Made by a program: the position numbers and the translations under genes. Positions 1-13,130 of a DNA stretch of 64,000 bases are shown here, one piece after another (position 1 is the first letter of the stretch; each line of letters starts with the position of its first letter). Source of the stretch: Syngnathus acus (Eukaryota; Chordata; Actinopteri; Syngnathiformes; Syngnathidae). The stretch is from contig NC_051105.1 in assembly GCF_901709675.1 (NCBI RefSeq), forward strand, positions 6,563,104-6,627,103, in the 5' to 3' direction. Below the pieces are notes generated by a model. That model did not search any database. It was not told where the DNA came from and saw nothing but the letters and a program-made list of their open reading frames with translations.

Positions 1-3
1 ATT

Positions 4-50
<47 letters not shown>

Positions 51-2037
51 TATCATGGAGCATCAAGTCATGTCCAGTATTCTGCACTCACTGTTATCTT
101 CACTTCACCCCCTGCTTTCATACAAGACTTATTTTTCCACAAGGTAGCCAACCGCTGCTACTTTGTGAGGCTCAGAGGCACCCGAGTGCACCCAGTCGTA
201 GTGGTGGGTGGGGTTGAGGGGGCTTATGTCATCACTAAAATGTAGAGCAGTATGTGCAACCAAAAGTAATCGAGCCTGAATACACAAAAAAATAAACCGT
301 TTCTTATCTCTGTCCTCATACCCAGGAGAGGTTTTTTTGTCCATTACATGACACATTTGTGGGAATTAAAACACGCTTGTGCCAAAGTAGGCTCGTCCAA
401 CAAGGATGTCACGTTTGTTAAGATTGAGAGGTAATTAAATCCTCATTGATTAATTCTCGGAAACTGAATTGTCCTCTTAAAATTGTTCCTTGAGGGGCTG
501 TAGCCGCAAAGCAAAACACACACATGAATAACAACCACGTTTCCTCTCTTAACTGCATGAGATGTAAATTGTATGTGAAATGCACAGATGGTGGAGGCTG
601 GGCAGTTTGCTTATCAAAAAACATTCAGGTCCAGGTCAAGCTTTTTGAAGACATCAGCAAGAGAAATTTTGGACTCACTGATAATGCCACTAGCTATTAG
701 TATATGCAGAGAATCAATGTTGTTGACAAAGTACCGTCTAAGTTATCTTTAAGAATTTGTATAATTTGTATTCTCCCATGACGTTGTGACCACAAAGTAG
801 CCACCCGTAATTAATTTTATGCCGGTGGTGGAACATATGGCTGCTTGGTGATCGGCAGCAACTAAAAACCTGCTTGGCCTTCGTTTTTTTTTTTTTCCTG
901 CATGCTTGAACAGTATGAAAAAATGTGCCGGCAGGTGATTGGATAGAAAATATGTTGCTTCATTAGGTTCTCTTTCCGCCATACTGAACAAAATATGCTG
1001 CCCGGGCTTCTACCTAATCGAAGCCAATTAGCTTCCTTGTGTGCCGCCTGGCTGTTGATAACTCCTTCAGCACATTTACATGAATAGGTGGCTCAGGAAA
1101 TTCTCAATCGCTCCTCTGCTCAAAGATGGTGGAATAAATAACATTTTGTATTTGCTGCATTCACTGGCGCATTGTTTTATTCTTTACTGTGCAAACGTAA
1201 CAGCAGACAACAAGCACAAGGCTAATTATGTCATAATGATGTTGGCGTGTCGCCCATGTTCGACTCTAAATTGTGTTTACCTTAATGAAAATAAGTGCTA
1301 TAGAAAATGGATGGGTGGGATTATATTGTCTACTATGCAAGCAAGTCGTTTTTGACTAAAAAAAAAATGCATGCTTAATTGAAACTTTGTATTTCATTAT
1401 TTGAATCATTTTAATCTGTTGTTTAACTGACAAAATGTACCAAACCTCTCATGCAAAGTCATCTCCGTTGACTAGAAGAGGATGTGTGGTAAATGTTTTA
1501 ATTTGTAGCTCTTGTGTTATTATGTTCAAATTATGAATGAACCACCACTATGAAAATAAAACTACTCAACTTTTCTTATTTTCATCTAAGCCAAGATTAA
1601 TTGTGTGCAGAGATTTTTATTAGACACGCATTTAACTGGTGGCAGAGTTCATTGTCTGCCCATGAATATTTAACATTTAATCAGCATTTCTCATTCAACA
1701 AATCTGACATTTTATGGACTATGAAATATTCTCTCCCCGCGTGTCTGCTATGTATGCAGCACGACACTTTCTGGTGCGGTTGGCTCTTGTGTCAACGTGG
1801 CTATCAGGAATAAAATAATAAATCTGCCCTTGCTCCTGTAAGGCGGAGGTATTGGTAAATGTCAGCGCGAGTGTCTTATCCGGCGCTGCAAATGTCACCT
1901 CAGCTGTGTCACTAAGATCAACCGCAAGCCACAACAGTTGATGAAAACCTCAATGCGGTGACATACTGCTGCTACTGGATGGACCTTCTTGCACCGCTTC
2001 TAATTGAAAACAATAGTTGCACTTGCATAGTCTAATG

Positions 2038-2353
2038 CAGGGGTGTCAAACTCATTTTTTTCGCGGGCCGCATTGTAGTCGTAGCTTCTTTCGGAGGGCC
2101 ATTATGACTGCCAACCCAAATCAATGTATGAGCACCTCATATTGTATACAGTAAAAGCTACAAAACAAACTGACAATTAACTCGTTTTCAAATCAGACGA
2201 GTAAAAACTGGTCAAATATTTAAAAAATAAGATATTATCAAAAGTGAAGACAATTTGCAATTCTAGTAATGACACACAATTTGTGTTCGCGGGCCACATA
2301 AAATGATGTGGCGGGCCGTATCTGGCCCCCGGGCATTGAGTTTGACACCAGTG
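2038..2353. mobile_element. hAT-type miniature inverted-repeat element with 8-bp target duplication
   Basis: The element begins CAGGGGTGTCAAACTCA and ends TGAGTTTGACACCAGTG, so the terminal repeats are inverted with two mismatches. The 8-bp sequence GTCTAATG flanks it directly on both sides (2030-2037 and 2354-2361). An 8-bp duplication with CAGGGGT-type ends is characteristic of hAT transposons. There is no transposase frame, so it is non-autonomous. Confidence 0.88.
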
Positions 2354-4432
2354 GTCTAATGAGATCCAGCACAGGAGATGTAGCAAATATTTGCCTTTAC
2401 AAAGACTATAATTTTTACAGAACAATAATCATTACAGTTTTTAATATTTTGGTTAACTATGACGCAAACATGGCAAACAAACTTGCTTCTGTAACAACAC
2501 CCACATGAAATATTCTCAAAAAAACATAAATCGTTTTAGCCCTATATCGGATATTGTGACTGTTCTGTGCCACATTTCATATGTGCCATGACACAGACGC
2601 ACGCAGGCACAGGGATTGCATGAAATGCTCCAATTGAGAATTTTGAGGTCAATAGTGTGAAAGTGACTTTTTCTCCACGCCATTTATTTTCCCCCCTTTC
2701 TCATCACCCACGTAATGCCCTCCCGTTGATGCATGATGAATTGCAATCAGCCCTCATCCTGGATAGCTCATCAACATTTTCATTGACTCGCTAAAGACCT
2801 TCTCACTCGTCTGCACTCAACAAGACAGCGATTCAGCCAAACCACTTCAGTTGATGTCTGAACAACTGCCGGAGTGTGAAATAATCTTCATTGTGCTAGT
2901 TGGATGTGGGCCTTCAAAACACCTGCCCCCCTCTGTTAGAAAAAAAAAAAAAAAAAGACTCTCAGGCCGGTAAATATAGGAACAATTCAAAAAAATGGAA
3001 GGGAATTTTTTTTAAAGGTGCTTACTGACAGGACGTCTTGACGGGTCTGGAGATAAATGCATGCGTCACAATGCTAATCTTGACTTCACCTCGCGTCGGT
3101 AATCTCCGTAAATGCAGACCTTGTGCGTAATGGACCCAGAAAAGACACTGGTGGCCATGAGCCGGTGCGGCATCATTTCGTGGGTGACTACGAACGCTGA
3201 CAGCAGCTATGTTGGGTCTGATATTCTCTTGACTTCTTTTATGCAGGCGCGGTATGGTGCCTGAGGGAAAACTCGAGTCTTTATTGAATGTCATACACTC
3301 ACTGGATATTTTATTAATTTACTACCGTTATAGTCCTATAAAAATTTGACGTTACAAGAATGTGCTGTTTTTTTTTAACTGCTGTCGTGATTCAAAAATG
3401 TGTCATAGTTGATTGATTACAAAGGGTGACACTTTTCTTCACAAATCACAACGAATGTCCATTACTCATCTTTTTTAGAGTCATATAAATTTGCCTGTTG
3501 TCAAAGCAAAAAAAAAATCACAATTAAAGACCCAAAAAATCAGGAAAGGGAAATAAAAGTGGGGCCTAGAACTAACCCCTGAAGAAATCAAGCGTCCTTG
3601 TGCATGCTACAGTATATCAACCACAACAGATTTTTAAAAAAATCAAGTGTTCTTGAGCCCAAAGTCAGACAAACGGACACTCAATCAATTGTTTTCCCAA
3701 ATGCTCACATACCCTGAAAATCAAACATGTCACATGACCACCATGCAGCTATCCATGTATGTAAAACATCCTATGGATTGCGCCGATGTGCTTGGCATGC
3801 CAGCAACACACTTAACTTGATTGGGGACTTGAAATAACTTGTAGTGCTGCGATTGACAGGCAGCGGTACAGAATGCATTCCAACCCTTGTTGAAGATGGT
3901 GGTCGAGTAAAGAACCAGTGAGACAGGTCTGAGAAGGGCGTTGGTAATTTCAACAGCATGTTTAGCAAATTGTCTTCGTTAACAGACACTCCTAATGAAG
4001 ATTCTTCATTTTGTGCAGTGACACACCCACACACACACACACACTTCATCAGTAAACAATTAAGAAGGGTCAGTTAAAGAGGTGGATAAAAATAGCATGA
4101 ATTGTTTGATGAGGTGGCAGAGCTATGGAAGGTGCTTCATTTAGTCTCTTTTCTATCACAAGACGGCATAAACTACTGAAAAATATTGGAATGCAGTTTA
4201 GTGATGTAAATAATCACAGTGAAACAATATTCCTTTCAGAAATTATACTAATGTGATTTTAAAGATTTTTTACTCCTGTACAGTGTAACCACAAATTTGA
4301 GAAAGCGCTTAGTACAATTCAGTAGAAACATTTTTCGACATCTCTGACTGACACTGTCGATCAAGATGTAACCATGAATGCTATTGTACTGGGTTGCGCA
4401 ATGGTTACATGCCGTGGCTGGTCACTGTAAAC

Positions 4433-4634
4433 CACAGGTGTCAAAGTCAAGGCCCGGGGGCCAAATCCAGCTCGTTACATCATTTCATGTGGCCCGTGAA
4501 ATAAAATCGTCTGTCAACTTCCAGGGCCCTCACTAAAATAACATTTTAGCAGTAACAAACGATAATTGAACAAATTAAACTTTTATTCTTGACATTTGGT
4601 TTCAAAGCTGGTAAAATAAGTTTGACACTATAAG
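4433..4634. mobile_element. Degenerate hAT-type element, same family as 2038-2353, opposite orientation
   Basis: The left end (CAGGTGTCAAAGTCA, then GGCCCGGGGGCCA and a GTGGCCCG block) resembles the reverse complement of the right part of the 2038-2353 element. The right end is TTTGACACTATAAG. No clean target duplication is left, so it is an older or truncated copy. Confidence 0.55.
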
Positions 4635-5093
4635 TAACTACCATTACATGGTTGACAGTGTTAACGTCACAGTGCCACGTCTTCTCCATTTGAAAAAAAA
4701 AATCTGATCAACTTCATTGTGTTTTCTCACCTTTTGGCTGCACGCCGCGAGGTGTGAGCAGCATGGAGATGTTGCCGCAACTCCGGTTTGAAGCGTTGGC
4801 GCTCCCGCCCTGCGCCAAAAAAACGCGCAACGTTGCACACTCGCCGAACGTCTCGTTTAGCCCTAACAAATCCATACTTCTTCAATCAACTTTCATGTAT
4901 TGGTGAAAAATTATATGCCCTCAAATTCTAAATTGATGCCGCGCACACTTGCATCCATGCCGTAGTTCTTGGCAAGTTCTCAATTGCATGGAGGAGAAAG
5001 TAGCTTTTCTTTACAGCTGCTTTTATCTGCGCGTAGAAAAGGAAAGGGAGAGCCCTGCAAACTGCTACGATGTCATCTCATCGAGTGAATCTC

Positions 5094-5196
5094 ACGGAGG
5101 GTGAGAGACGTAGTACACTTATAGACAGAGAGAGAGAGACGTGGGAGGGTGAGAGACGTAGGAGCGTGAGAGACGTAGGAGGGTGAGAGACGTAGG

Positions 5197-5245
<49 letters not shown>

Positions 5246-5259
5246 GAGAGAGAGAGAGG
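5094..5259. repeat. 17-bp minisatellite grading into an (AG)n microsatellite
   Basis: Several copies of a unit like GTGAGAGACGTAGGAGG are followed by a nearly pure AG run (about 5202-5259). The reverse strand reads as Ser-Leu repeats in two frames, which is an artefact of the dinucleotide tract and not coding sequence. Confidence 0.9.
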
Positions 5260-6996
5260 CCGCATATTCCCACGTGGTAATTTCACGACAGCCTTCTAGT
5301 TGAGGATCCACATATTTTCTCAAGCTACAGCGCCCCATAAAAAGAAAAAGAAGTTATGATAATTTATGGTTACGTAAGTTAAATCACTCCAGATGTTTAG
5401 ATAGACTGGCTGCTCAGTGTCTGTTGGGCTGTTTGGCTATAAGCGACTGTTGTGGTATTACATGCATTTTGTCGCCCTCGTGCGGCCACAGTCGGTAACT
5501 GCTTCTTTTTTTAGAAGTATGAGTTTCCTTTCAGTAAGGAGCAGCATGCTGGAAAGAAAGAGAAATCAGATTTATTGATTGTTATTGCACATATCACAAG
5601 TACAGAGTAATATGTAATTCAATTTATAATTTGCACCCTTCCAATAAAAATCTAAAGGCAGTGATGGGTCGTCAGCACCAAGGATGGGGGGAGAAAAAAA
5701 AGAAAACCACCTAAAAAAATAACAACGTGACCCCTCTTCTTCGTCAATATGAAAGTTGCATACAGTATAAGCATTACCAGCAGGTGGGGGTCAATTACAC
5801 AATCACTTGCTTCAGTCTGTCCAGTTTCATCGGCAGGATATGAACAAATGTACATACTGGCCCTGACCTCACTGAGCTTCTGTGCTGTTGTGATATAACA
5901 GCATTAATGTCGCTGTGCTTCCTGTTTTGGGGATGCGTGCTCATGCAATCTTCTTGACCGGACAAAAGTGCAATCTGTTTTCTACCTTGGTTATTGACGT
6001 ATCGATTCTGCATGAATCTTGTTCTTCTATACAGCCTTTGAGTTGCGGTTCTAAAGTTAGTATGACTTAATGGACTGTCTCTGCACATTTGGGTGGCCAA
6101 TGTGTTGTGTTTTTCGAGCAAAACAGGGGAGCATCTGGTTGGCCTGAATTTTCTTTTTTTTTTTTTTAATGACAGGAAAAGTGGGGGGGGGGGGGGGGGA
6201 GACCCATTATGCACCTCTAATCATTTTTTTCTCCTGTGCTTAATTGGCTGTCTCGGCTAGGTCATGTGTCAAGCCACTTAGCCCAGATAAACAAGTCATG
6301 GGAGGATGCCAATCTGGATGAGGACTGAGATTAGTGCTTCCCCGTCGCGGTTGGTAATTACAAAACACGTTGATTACCACTGATGAAGACAGGTTGGAGT
6401 AAATCAATTCTAGTGTGGCATTTTGCAACTGGCATGTTTGCAATTATTTGTTTGGGGCACTGGTGCTACAGTCACCATCACGGAAAAGCATCCATTACCT
6501 GGCCGTGGAATTTCAAGACTAATGGAGGCAGTTTGAGGCAGAGCTCAAGAGTATTTGGGGTCTCCTTGCACTTATGGCAGCAATCTCCAAACTGCTCTGG
6601 GGCTCAACACTGCAGTGTCAGGCAGATTCATATAAAAAAATGAATTTCAGTGTTAGAATTAGTCGTTCAGCAGCTATGCATACTTGTGAAAAGTACAATC
6701 ACCACGTAAAAATGCTCTGCTAAACAGGAATAAAAAAATATTTTTTATAATAATTTTATTTCATATGTACAGTATTCAGTAGGCTATATACTGTATGTGT
6801 GGCCCTGACGTGATATATAAAAAGATATATTTATTACTCGTATATATATTACTCGCGAGGACACGACAAGCCAAATGATGTAAACTTCCGGGGTTTAAAC
6901 TACGAGGTATCCACGCGCCTCTGCGCCTCTGCTCCTTCCATCGCCTTTCTAAATGAAACTTTTTCATTTTTACCTTTAAACGGAAGATTAATAACA

Positions 6997-8694
6997 ATGT
7001 CCGATATAGACTCTGACGAGTTTGACGATGAACGCAATAAACTCGGGGTGAGAACTAGAATTTGTCTGTCGCTCGACTGTTTTGTTTTGGTTGGTAACCT
7101 AGGTGACGGGAGTGAATCGGCAATCGTGCAAATTTCATAATTTAGTTATATTTTGTCATTTGTTCCAGGAATACGAAGGTGACAGAAATGAGGCCGGAGA
7201 ACGACATGGGATGGGTAAAGCTGTTCTCCCGAAAGGAGATGTTTATCAAGGACACTATGAAGGTGGTAAAAGGCATGGCAAGGTAAGAATAATTATCAAA
7301 CGTTATCATCAAGGATATAGAAAATAAATTGATTTTGCAAACACGTGACCTTTATGTTTGGATGATGACTAAGAAGACAAACAGAACAATCAACTACAAT
7401 GTTACCTTCGCATTGAAAATTTAAATTTCTTCTGGTAGGGCACCTACCGTTTTGTCAACGGAGCGAGATATGTTGGAGACTACCATCAGAACATGAAACA
7501 TGGACAAGGCATCTTCTATTACCCGGATGGATCCAAATATGAAGGTATGTCAACAAAATCAAACCATATGTGCCAGTGACTGTAAGTAAGAAATAGTTGA
7601 AATCATCTGTTAATCTCACAGGCTCATGGACCGAGGATTTGAGACAGGGTCATGGTGTTTACACATATTCCAACGGGGACACGTATGTTGGAGAGTGGCT
7701 CAATCACATGAGGTATTTCTTCTGGGAGTTTGGGGATAAATCAACGTAATTCATGGCAACAGTGGTCCAATCAGGTCTCATGTAAAATGTAGGTCAGTGT
7801 TTTTGTATGAGAAATAAATTCCTGATATGTTTTTTTATAAAGGCACGGCGAGGGTACCTATCGTTACCATGACACTGGCTCAGTGTACACTGGGATGTGG
7901 GCCAATGGCAACATCGAGTCTGTCGGAGAGTTCATCCACGCCAACCACAGATACTGCAGTAACTTTGTCAACAATAATGTGAGTTCTGTTTATGTCAATA
8001 ATTGAAAATTCATTAGGTGAGGTTACAAACTAAAATGACATGCAACACTGAACTGTCGTAAAGTAATGCTCACTTTTGAGTGAAACAGTCCACAGTCCAT
8101 AAAATATATTGACTTGGTGCATGGTCACCACAAAAGAAATATTATTGGTAATTTGTCAAATTAGCTATAATTAAATCCTTGTTGTTGTTTTGTAGCCATC
8201 TGGTCCAGGAAAGTACGTGTTTGACATCGGCTGTGAGCAGCATGGTGAATATCATCAAATGGAGCAGGTAAGAGCGTCTTTAGAAGTAAATACAACAGCA
8301 AGAACAGGAAACATTTGTAAATATCTTTGTGATCCTCCCTCCACAGGACAGGGCCGAAGGAGAGTGGGGCGAGCCGGGCTCCACGACTCTTCTCAAGTGG
8401 TTCCCAAAATGCATCACAGGCCTCACGTTGGAAGAGGCTGACGGCGAGGTCACGGGCGAGGCTGAGGGCGAGGCCAAGGGCGAGGTCGACGCCAAGGCAG
8501 AAGCCAAGGTCGAGAGCGAGGCCAAGGGGGAGGTCGACGCCAAGGCAGAAGCCAAAGTCGAGGCCAAGGCTGAGAGCGAGGCCAAGGGCGAGGTCGACGC
8601 CAAGGCAGAAGCCAAGGTCGAGACCAAAGTCGAGGCCAAGGCTGAGAGCGAGGCTACCCCCGAAGCTCCATCCGAAGCTCCACCCGAAGCATAG
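6997..8694 (+). CDS. rsph1: Radial spoke head protein 1 (MORN-repeat protein), 7 coding exons, 305 aa
   Basis: Coding exons are 6997-7047, 7169-7282, 7439-7544, 7622-7712, 7843-7978, 8196-8267 and 8347-8694; all junctions are GT-AG and in frame. The protein begins [17 protein letters not shown]. It then carries about five MORN repeats (GxxHGxGxxxxxxGdxYxGxw, for example [19 protein letters not shown]), followed by the conserved block around [20 protein letters not shown]1 is a component of the radial spoke head in motile cilia and sperm flagella. Length matches the human protein (about 309 aa). The last exon after about residue 220 differs from mammals: it is a Glu/Ala/Lys/Val tail built from near-identical repeats of the type [15 protein letters not shown], encoded by an in-frame minisatellite. 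A near-consensus RFX X-box lies in intron 1. No canonical AATAAA was seen close after the stop. Confidence 0.95.
7094..7107 (+). promoter_or_regulatory. Near-consensus RFX X-box in rsph1 intron 1
   Basis: GTAACCTAGGTGAC fits GTNRCC-NN-RGYAAC with one mismatch. It lies about 50 bp past the exon 1 donor. RFX factors drive ciliary genes through X-boxes, usually near the start of transcription, so an early-intron site is plausible but unproven. Confidence 0.4.
8440..8691 (+). repeat. In-frame coding minisatellite in the rsph1 last exon
   Basis: GAGGCCAAGG-type units recur with higher-order copies (GAGGTCGACGCCAAGGCAGAAGCC appears three times with variable spacers). All copies stay in frame and give an E/A/K-rich tail. 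The opposite strand is also open because the units contain no stop in that frame, which explains the long antisense open frame here. Confidence 0.9.
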
Positions 8695-10270
8695 CCAACA
8701 ATCACTTTCCTACACGCTCGAAATTGAAAGAACATACCTGATATGAACTACAGTACATTACACACACTCAAATCCTCCTCGGCCGTGGGGAAACTTCGAC
8801 CTTGAGCTTTGGATCAAACATTTGTACCTATGTTACATTTATAAAAAAATGTCAAAATTGTTTTGTGCCATCATGCAATAGAAACTTGTTTACAGGCCTG
8901 AGCTGAGTTTGTCTCACCTTTGTCCATCCCAACTAGCTGAAGTGACTCACTCACAGTTAAAGAATGTTGTGATCGTAAATCTACCAGGAAAACCACGCTA
9001 AATAACATCTTGTCACATAATACCACATGTTAATTTGACAATTGACTGATTGCTATGTATCACTGCCTAATGATTCTAATGATTATGCTCATTTATTTAA
9101 CCATTGGGCTATTTATTATACTCCCAGGTAACAGTTTGAACCGTTTCCAGGAACAACAAGGTGTTTCCAAGAGCGTATACGTAGCTTGTACCTGACGTTT
9201 GCATTTTTGCTACCTGCGTCACAAACCCAAAGACAACTTTTATGGATCCAGCCTTCTCTCCAAGAACAGATGACAGAAGGAGGACACTCCTACCTACCAC
9301 TGTTAAATAACTCAACCTTTAGGTCCACCTTTGGCCCATCAAAGTTCCTTCGGAGTACATGGAAGAGGACGTGGAGGGGGTATGCACGACGAATAACTCA
9401 GCAGTGACAGGTTAGATCTTACTCTTGGAACGGTGACCGAGCAAAGACGTCAATTGGTAAGTTGCCCATCTCTTGTGACAGTTGTTGAAAATGTGTTCAT
9501 TTTCAGGTGCTGTCAGATTTTGTTAAAAAGCTCAACTGATCCAATATTTGCAAGGTTTGTTTTTACTTAGAATTTGTTAGGCGAGCCATTAGATCATTCG
9601 TTTAATTTTTTTAAATTAAAATATGGAGACATAATTTTAACCCTTTGTTGATCATTTCATCGCTGTCCAGTAAAAAGCACGTATCCAATTGTTGGGATTG
9701 TTAATTTCATAAATGCATTCTGTGGGTGAAATTTGATCAAATCTAAAATTTACATATTTTGTATATAGCCTCTCTCTAAGCTCGAAATTATTCATTCCCA
9801 GGCTTGACTGTATATACTCAGTTTTATCTTACATTTATTGCGTTAAATTCGACTGGGGAAAAAAAACAGTTGTTTTTTTTATTCAACGACGGTACACTAA
9901 AATTGAAAGAAGTGTGGAAAGCATTTCCCGGGTATTTTCCATCATGTGTTCTTAGTGACCTGCTGATAGTGATAAACCATTGACTGGCACGTGCCCGTCA
10001 ACGAGCGCAACCGCACGTATTGCCATCATGATCACATCAGATGTATGTAAAAACATGGATGACGGTGGCAATATAGTTCAAAGTACAATTTGTCTTTTCA
10101 ACCTGAGTCATCACTGAGGAAAGCGATTAACCATTAACTGCCACTTTAAAACTCGCATGCAACATTAACTTTTTATCTCAACCTCTTTAACCTCGGAATA
10201 CCTTGCTGTCCAATGACAACGGCGCTTAAACGTTCTGGAATCTCACTCTACTGTGCATGTGTGACAGGAC
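8695..10270. other. rsph1-pdzk1 intergenic region with pdzk1 5' sequences
   Basis: This stretch must hold the rsph1 3' UTR and the pdzk1 promoter and 5' UTR. The coding start of pdzk1 lies a few bases after TGTGACAG, so an upstream non-coding exon is possible; GACAG followed by GTTAGA near 9405-9416 is one candidate donor. I see no protein-coding exon or structured element. Confidence 0.4.
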
Positions 10271-12932
10271 ATGGCTGGGTACAAGCCAAAGGTGATTTCT
10301 CTGACCAAGAGGCCGGGTCAAACTTTTGGCTTCTACTTGAGGATAGAGCACGATGAGGAGGGTCACCTGATCCGCTGCCTGGAGATGGGAGGTCCGGCTG
10401 AGCTGTCGGGCATGAAAGATGGGGACCGTGTCCTCCGAGTGAATGGCAAATTCGTCGATGGGCTTTCGCATTCTGAGGTAAAAGAGCCTGCGGTATCGTA
10501 TGTAATTTAGGAAATTCCGATCGCGTACACCTTTTCTCTATGGAATCAGGTGGTGGAGTTGGTGAGGAGCAGCGGGGCCACAGTCACCTTTCACACTCTG
10601 GGCGAAGCTTCTTACAAGCAGGCCAAGACGCAGGGGGTCAACCTGGGTGAGCCTCACCGCACGCCAGCGGTCAACGGTACCAACCAGCACGCCCCGAAAC
10701 CGAGACTCTGCTACCTGGTCAAGTCCGGCTCGGACTATGGCTTCTCTCTTCGTTCAGTCAAAGGTGACATCAGGAAACTCACCAGCCACAACCTTACTTA
10801 GTTCACAGGATTGCACAAAAAATACCACATCAAGCCCCAGCTATATGTTTTGAATACAGTTCTACTCGAAGCCGAAAACACCCTGCTAGCTAACAAATAC
10901 AAATGTAATGTACCACAACTGGTTCATGAAGCATATATGAAGCTTCATTTTCCCATCACTAGTACTAGTATTATTAGTATTAGAGACATTGCAGATGCAC
11001 ACATCTCCATAATGTCTCTTATCCCATATTCAGGCGAGCAGGGCGTGTTTGTGACGGAGGTGGTGCCAGGCAGCGTGGCGAACCGGGCCGGCGTCAACTT
11101 CAACGATCGCGTGGTGGAAGTGAACGGCGAGAATATCGAGTTGTACAAGCACGAACAAGTGGTGGACAAGGTCAAGAGAGCGGGCGAGAGCCTCATGTTT
11201 CTGCTGGTGGACGACGAGACTGATCGGTACTTCCGCAACATGAACATGAAGGTCACCTCTCACTTGGCCACGACCATGTACCTCCCTCACGAGCCTCGCA
11301 TTGTCAACTTGACCAAAGCGCCCGGCGGATACGGCTTCTTGCTCAAGGAGGAGGCCAACATGAGTGGTACTGAAGGTTATGTTCTCCCGTCGCCATGGAA
11401 ATGACTGTGCACTGACCGTGAGCTTGCTTTTGTGTGCAGGACATGTAATCACAGAAATTGACCGAGGCAGTCCAGCGGAGGGAGGAGGTCTCAAGGACAT
11501 GGACAGGTTGGTGGCTGTAAATGGACAACAAATGGACATGAGATCCCACGAGCAAGTGGTGGACGCCATCGGGCAGAGCGGTAACAAATGCTGCCTGCTC
11601 GTGGTGGACAAGGACACTGACCTCATGTATGCTCAGGTGAGGTCACCCTCTGTCACACTATTAGGTACACCTGCACGAACGAATGGAATCCTACTGTCTA
11701 GAAAAAATCGGCCTTCATAAAAATTATAATGTTCACTGTCTTCATTTCACCATAAACATATTTGAAGGATACTGTTTTGATTTAATTTATGTCATAGCAC
11801 CTCCTAGCCTTGGTGTAGCACTGTTCTCGTGGTATATAAAGGACTGGTATACTAGTTTTAATATTTTTACAACTTTGTTAAAAACAAAACACATCAGTGT
11901 GTCTTTTAAAATAATTCAACATATTTAAGTTATATTTTTATTTGGTTAAAAAAATCCGAATCATCCATCCTTCCATGGTTTAAATGTTTATTATTATTAT
12001 TATTATTATTATCATCAATCAATGAACTATGTACAGATCTTAATGGCAGCGACTCTAGTTTCTTGATGGGCCAGTGTGCTGTATGTATCGTTGATGTCAT
12101 GTATTTGTGTGTGCCCACCCAGGGTAAAGTGTCACCGATGCTGTTCTGGGAGGAGAAGAAGGACTCTCTTTCTCCACCCAGTTACTCTGAAGCTATCACC
12201 TTCCCCGTCCCGTTTAAGCCACCCACACCCGCTCAGGAGTGGAAGAAGAAGGACGAAATAGAGCTTAAACCTAAATTGTGTAAAATGGAGAAGACGGCTG
12301 CCGGATTTGGTTTTCATCTCAACGGCATCCAGGGTGTATTGGGACAGTACATTAAAGAGGTAAGACAATTACAAGAAAAGTAAACGGGTATGTTTTGGAT
12401 GACATCATCAGAGGACATTCGTCTCAGGTGGTGAAAGGCGGCACCGCCGATCTGGCCGGCTTGAAGGATGACGACATTGTGGTGGAGGTCAACGGGAAGA
12501 ATGTGGAGCAATGCACACACGAGGAGGTGGTGGACATAATCCGCGGCACGGGCAACAGGCTGGAGATGCTGGTGGCCACCAAGAACGTCTACGTACAGCT
12601 CAATGCCAGAGGGACGGCCATCACGCGTCAGCTGCTCGGCGAGACGTCGCAAGCACAAGTCCACAGTGAAGATCAGGAGACTGCACCAGTTAAAGAGAGG
12701 GTGAGCAACTTTTCAGAACTCCATTTTAGAAACCTGTACCATCATTAAGATGAAGGTGCCTAAGGAAACATTAATCATTGCTTTCAATCAACGTTAGCGT
12801 AGAAATAGCTAAACGGGTGATTCCAATCAATCAGCCACACTAGATATTGATTTGCTCTAAATATTTCTCTATTTGCAGACTTCTTCTGTGTCTTCATCTT
12901 CATCTTGTCAGAGTATGGATGAGAGACTTTGA
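10271..12932 (+). CDS. pdzk1: Four-PDZ scaffold NHERF3, 7 coding exons, 504 aa
   Basis: Coding exons are 10271-10477, 10550-10763, 11034-11366, 11440-11636, 12123-12359, 12428-12700 and 12879-12932, joining in frame to 504 aa (human PDZK1 519 aa). Four PDZ domains begin at about residues 7, 121, 227 and 366. Their carboxylate-binding loops are visible as FGFYL, YGFSL, YGFLL and FGFHL, and the linkers keep the PRLCYLV, PRIVNL and PKLCKM signatures of PDZK1. The family clusters transporters and receptors at apical membranes of epithelia by binding their C-terminal tails. The C-terminus is Ser-rich and ends MDERL; it does not look like a PDZ ligand. NHERF4 (PDZD3) also has four PDZ domains, but domain sequences and the neighbouring gpr89 favour PDZK1. 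A polyadenylation signal AATAAA is at 13125-13130. Confidence 0.94.
11985..12014. repeat. (TTA)n microsatellite in pdzk1 intron 4
   Basis: A run of TTA triplets lies within the 486-bp intron between pdzk1 exons 4 and 5. Nothing else notable is seen in that intron. Confidence 0.85.
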
Positions 12933-13124
12933 GAAACAACGACATATTAAATGTTCTTTTTCAATCAAAGAAATCCTTGTCAGTGGATTACAAAAAAAAA
13001 CATTTATCGTCACCAGTACTACAATTTTTCACATGACATGTTTACATGTTAAACTTAACTAATTTCAACAGTTGTTTTTTGCAAACACCAATTCCAAGGA
13101 AATTCAGATGTTGTGTAAAATGTA

Positions 13125-13130
13125 AATAAA
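13125..13130 (+). terminator. pdzk1 polyadenylation signal
   Basis: Canonical AATAAA lies about 195 bp past the pdzk1 stop codon and on the right strand. The gpr89 signal on the other strand is at 13535-13530, so the two convergent transcripts end within about 400 bp of each other. Confidence 0.6.

Larger units (their letters stand above)
1..6996. other. Gene-free left flank
   Basis: No exon-intron structure or recognisable protein is visible on either strand. The short open frames here have no family resemblance and several run through simple repeats. The stretch holds a (TA)n tract at about 8-42, two related hAT-type miniature elements (listed separately), a CA tract at 4024-4043, a 17-bp minisatellite plus AG tract near 5.1-5.26 kb and a G tract near 6182-6199. 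The last few hundred bases are the presumed rsph1 promoter, which has no clear TATA box or X-box upstream of the start codon. Confidence 0.6.

Noticed and set aside
5073-5338. Minus-strand open frames rich in Ser-Leu
   Set aside because: They are translations of the AG/CT dinucleotide tract and adjoining 17-bp minisatellite; no codon bias or splice context supports a gene.
8280-8735. 151-codon minus-strand open frame opposite the rsph1 last exon
   Set aside because: It mirrors the coding minisatellite, whose units lack stops in this frame. The plus strand has conserved upstream exons that join it in frame.
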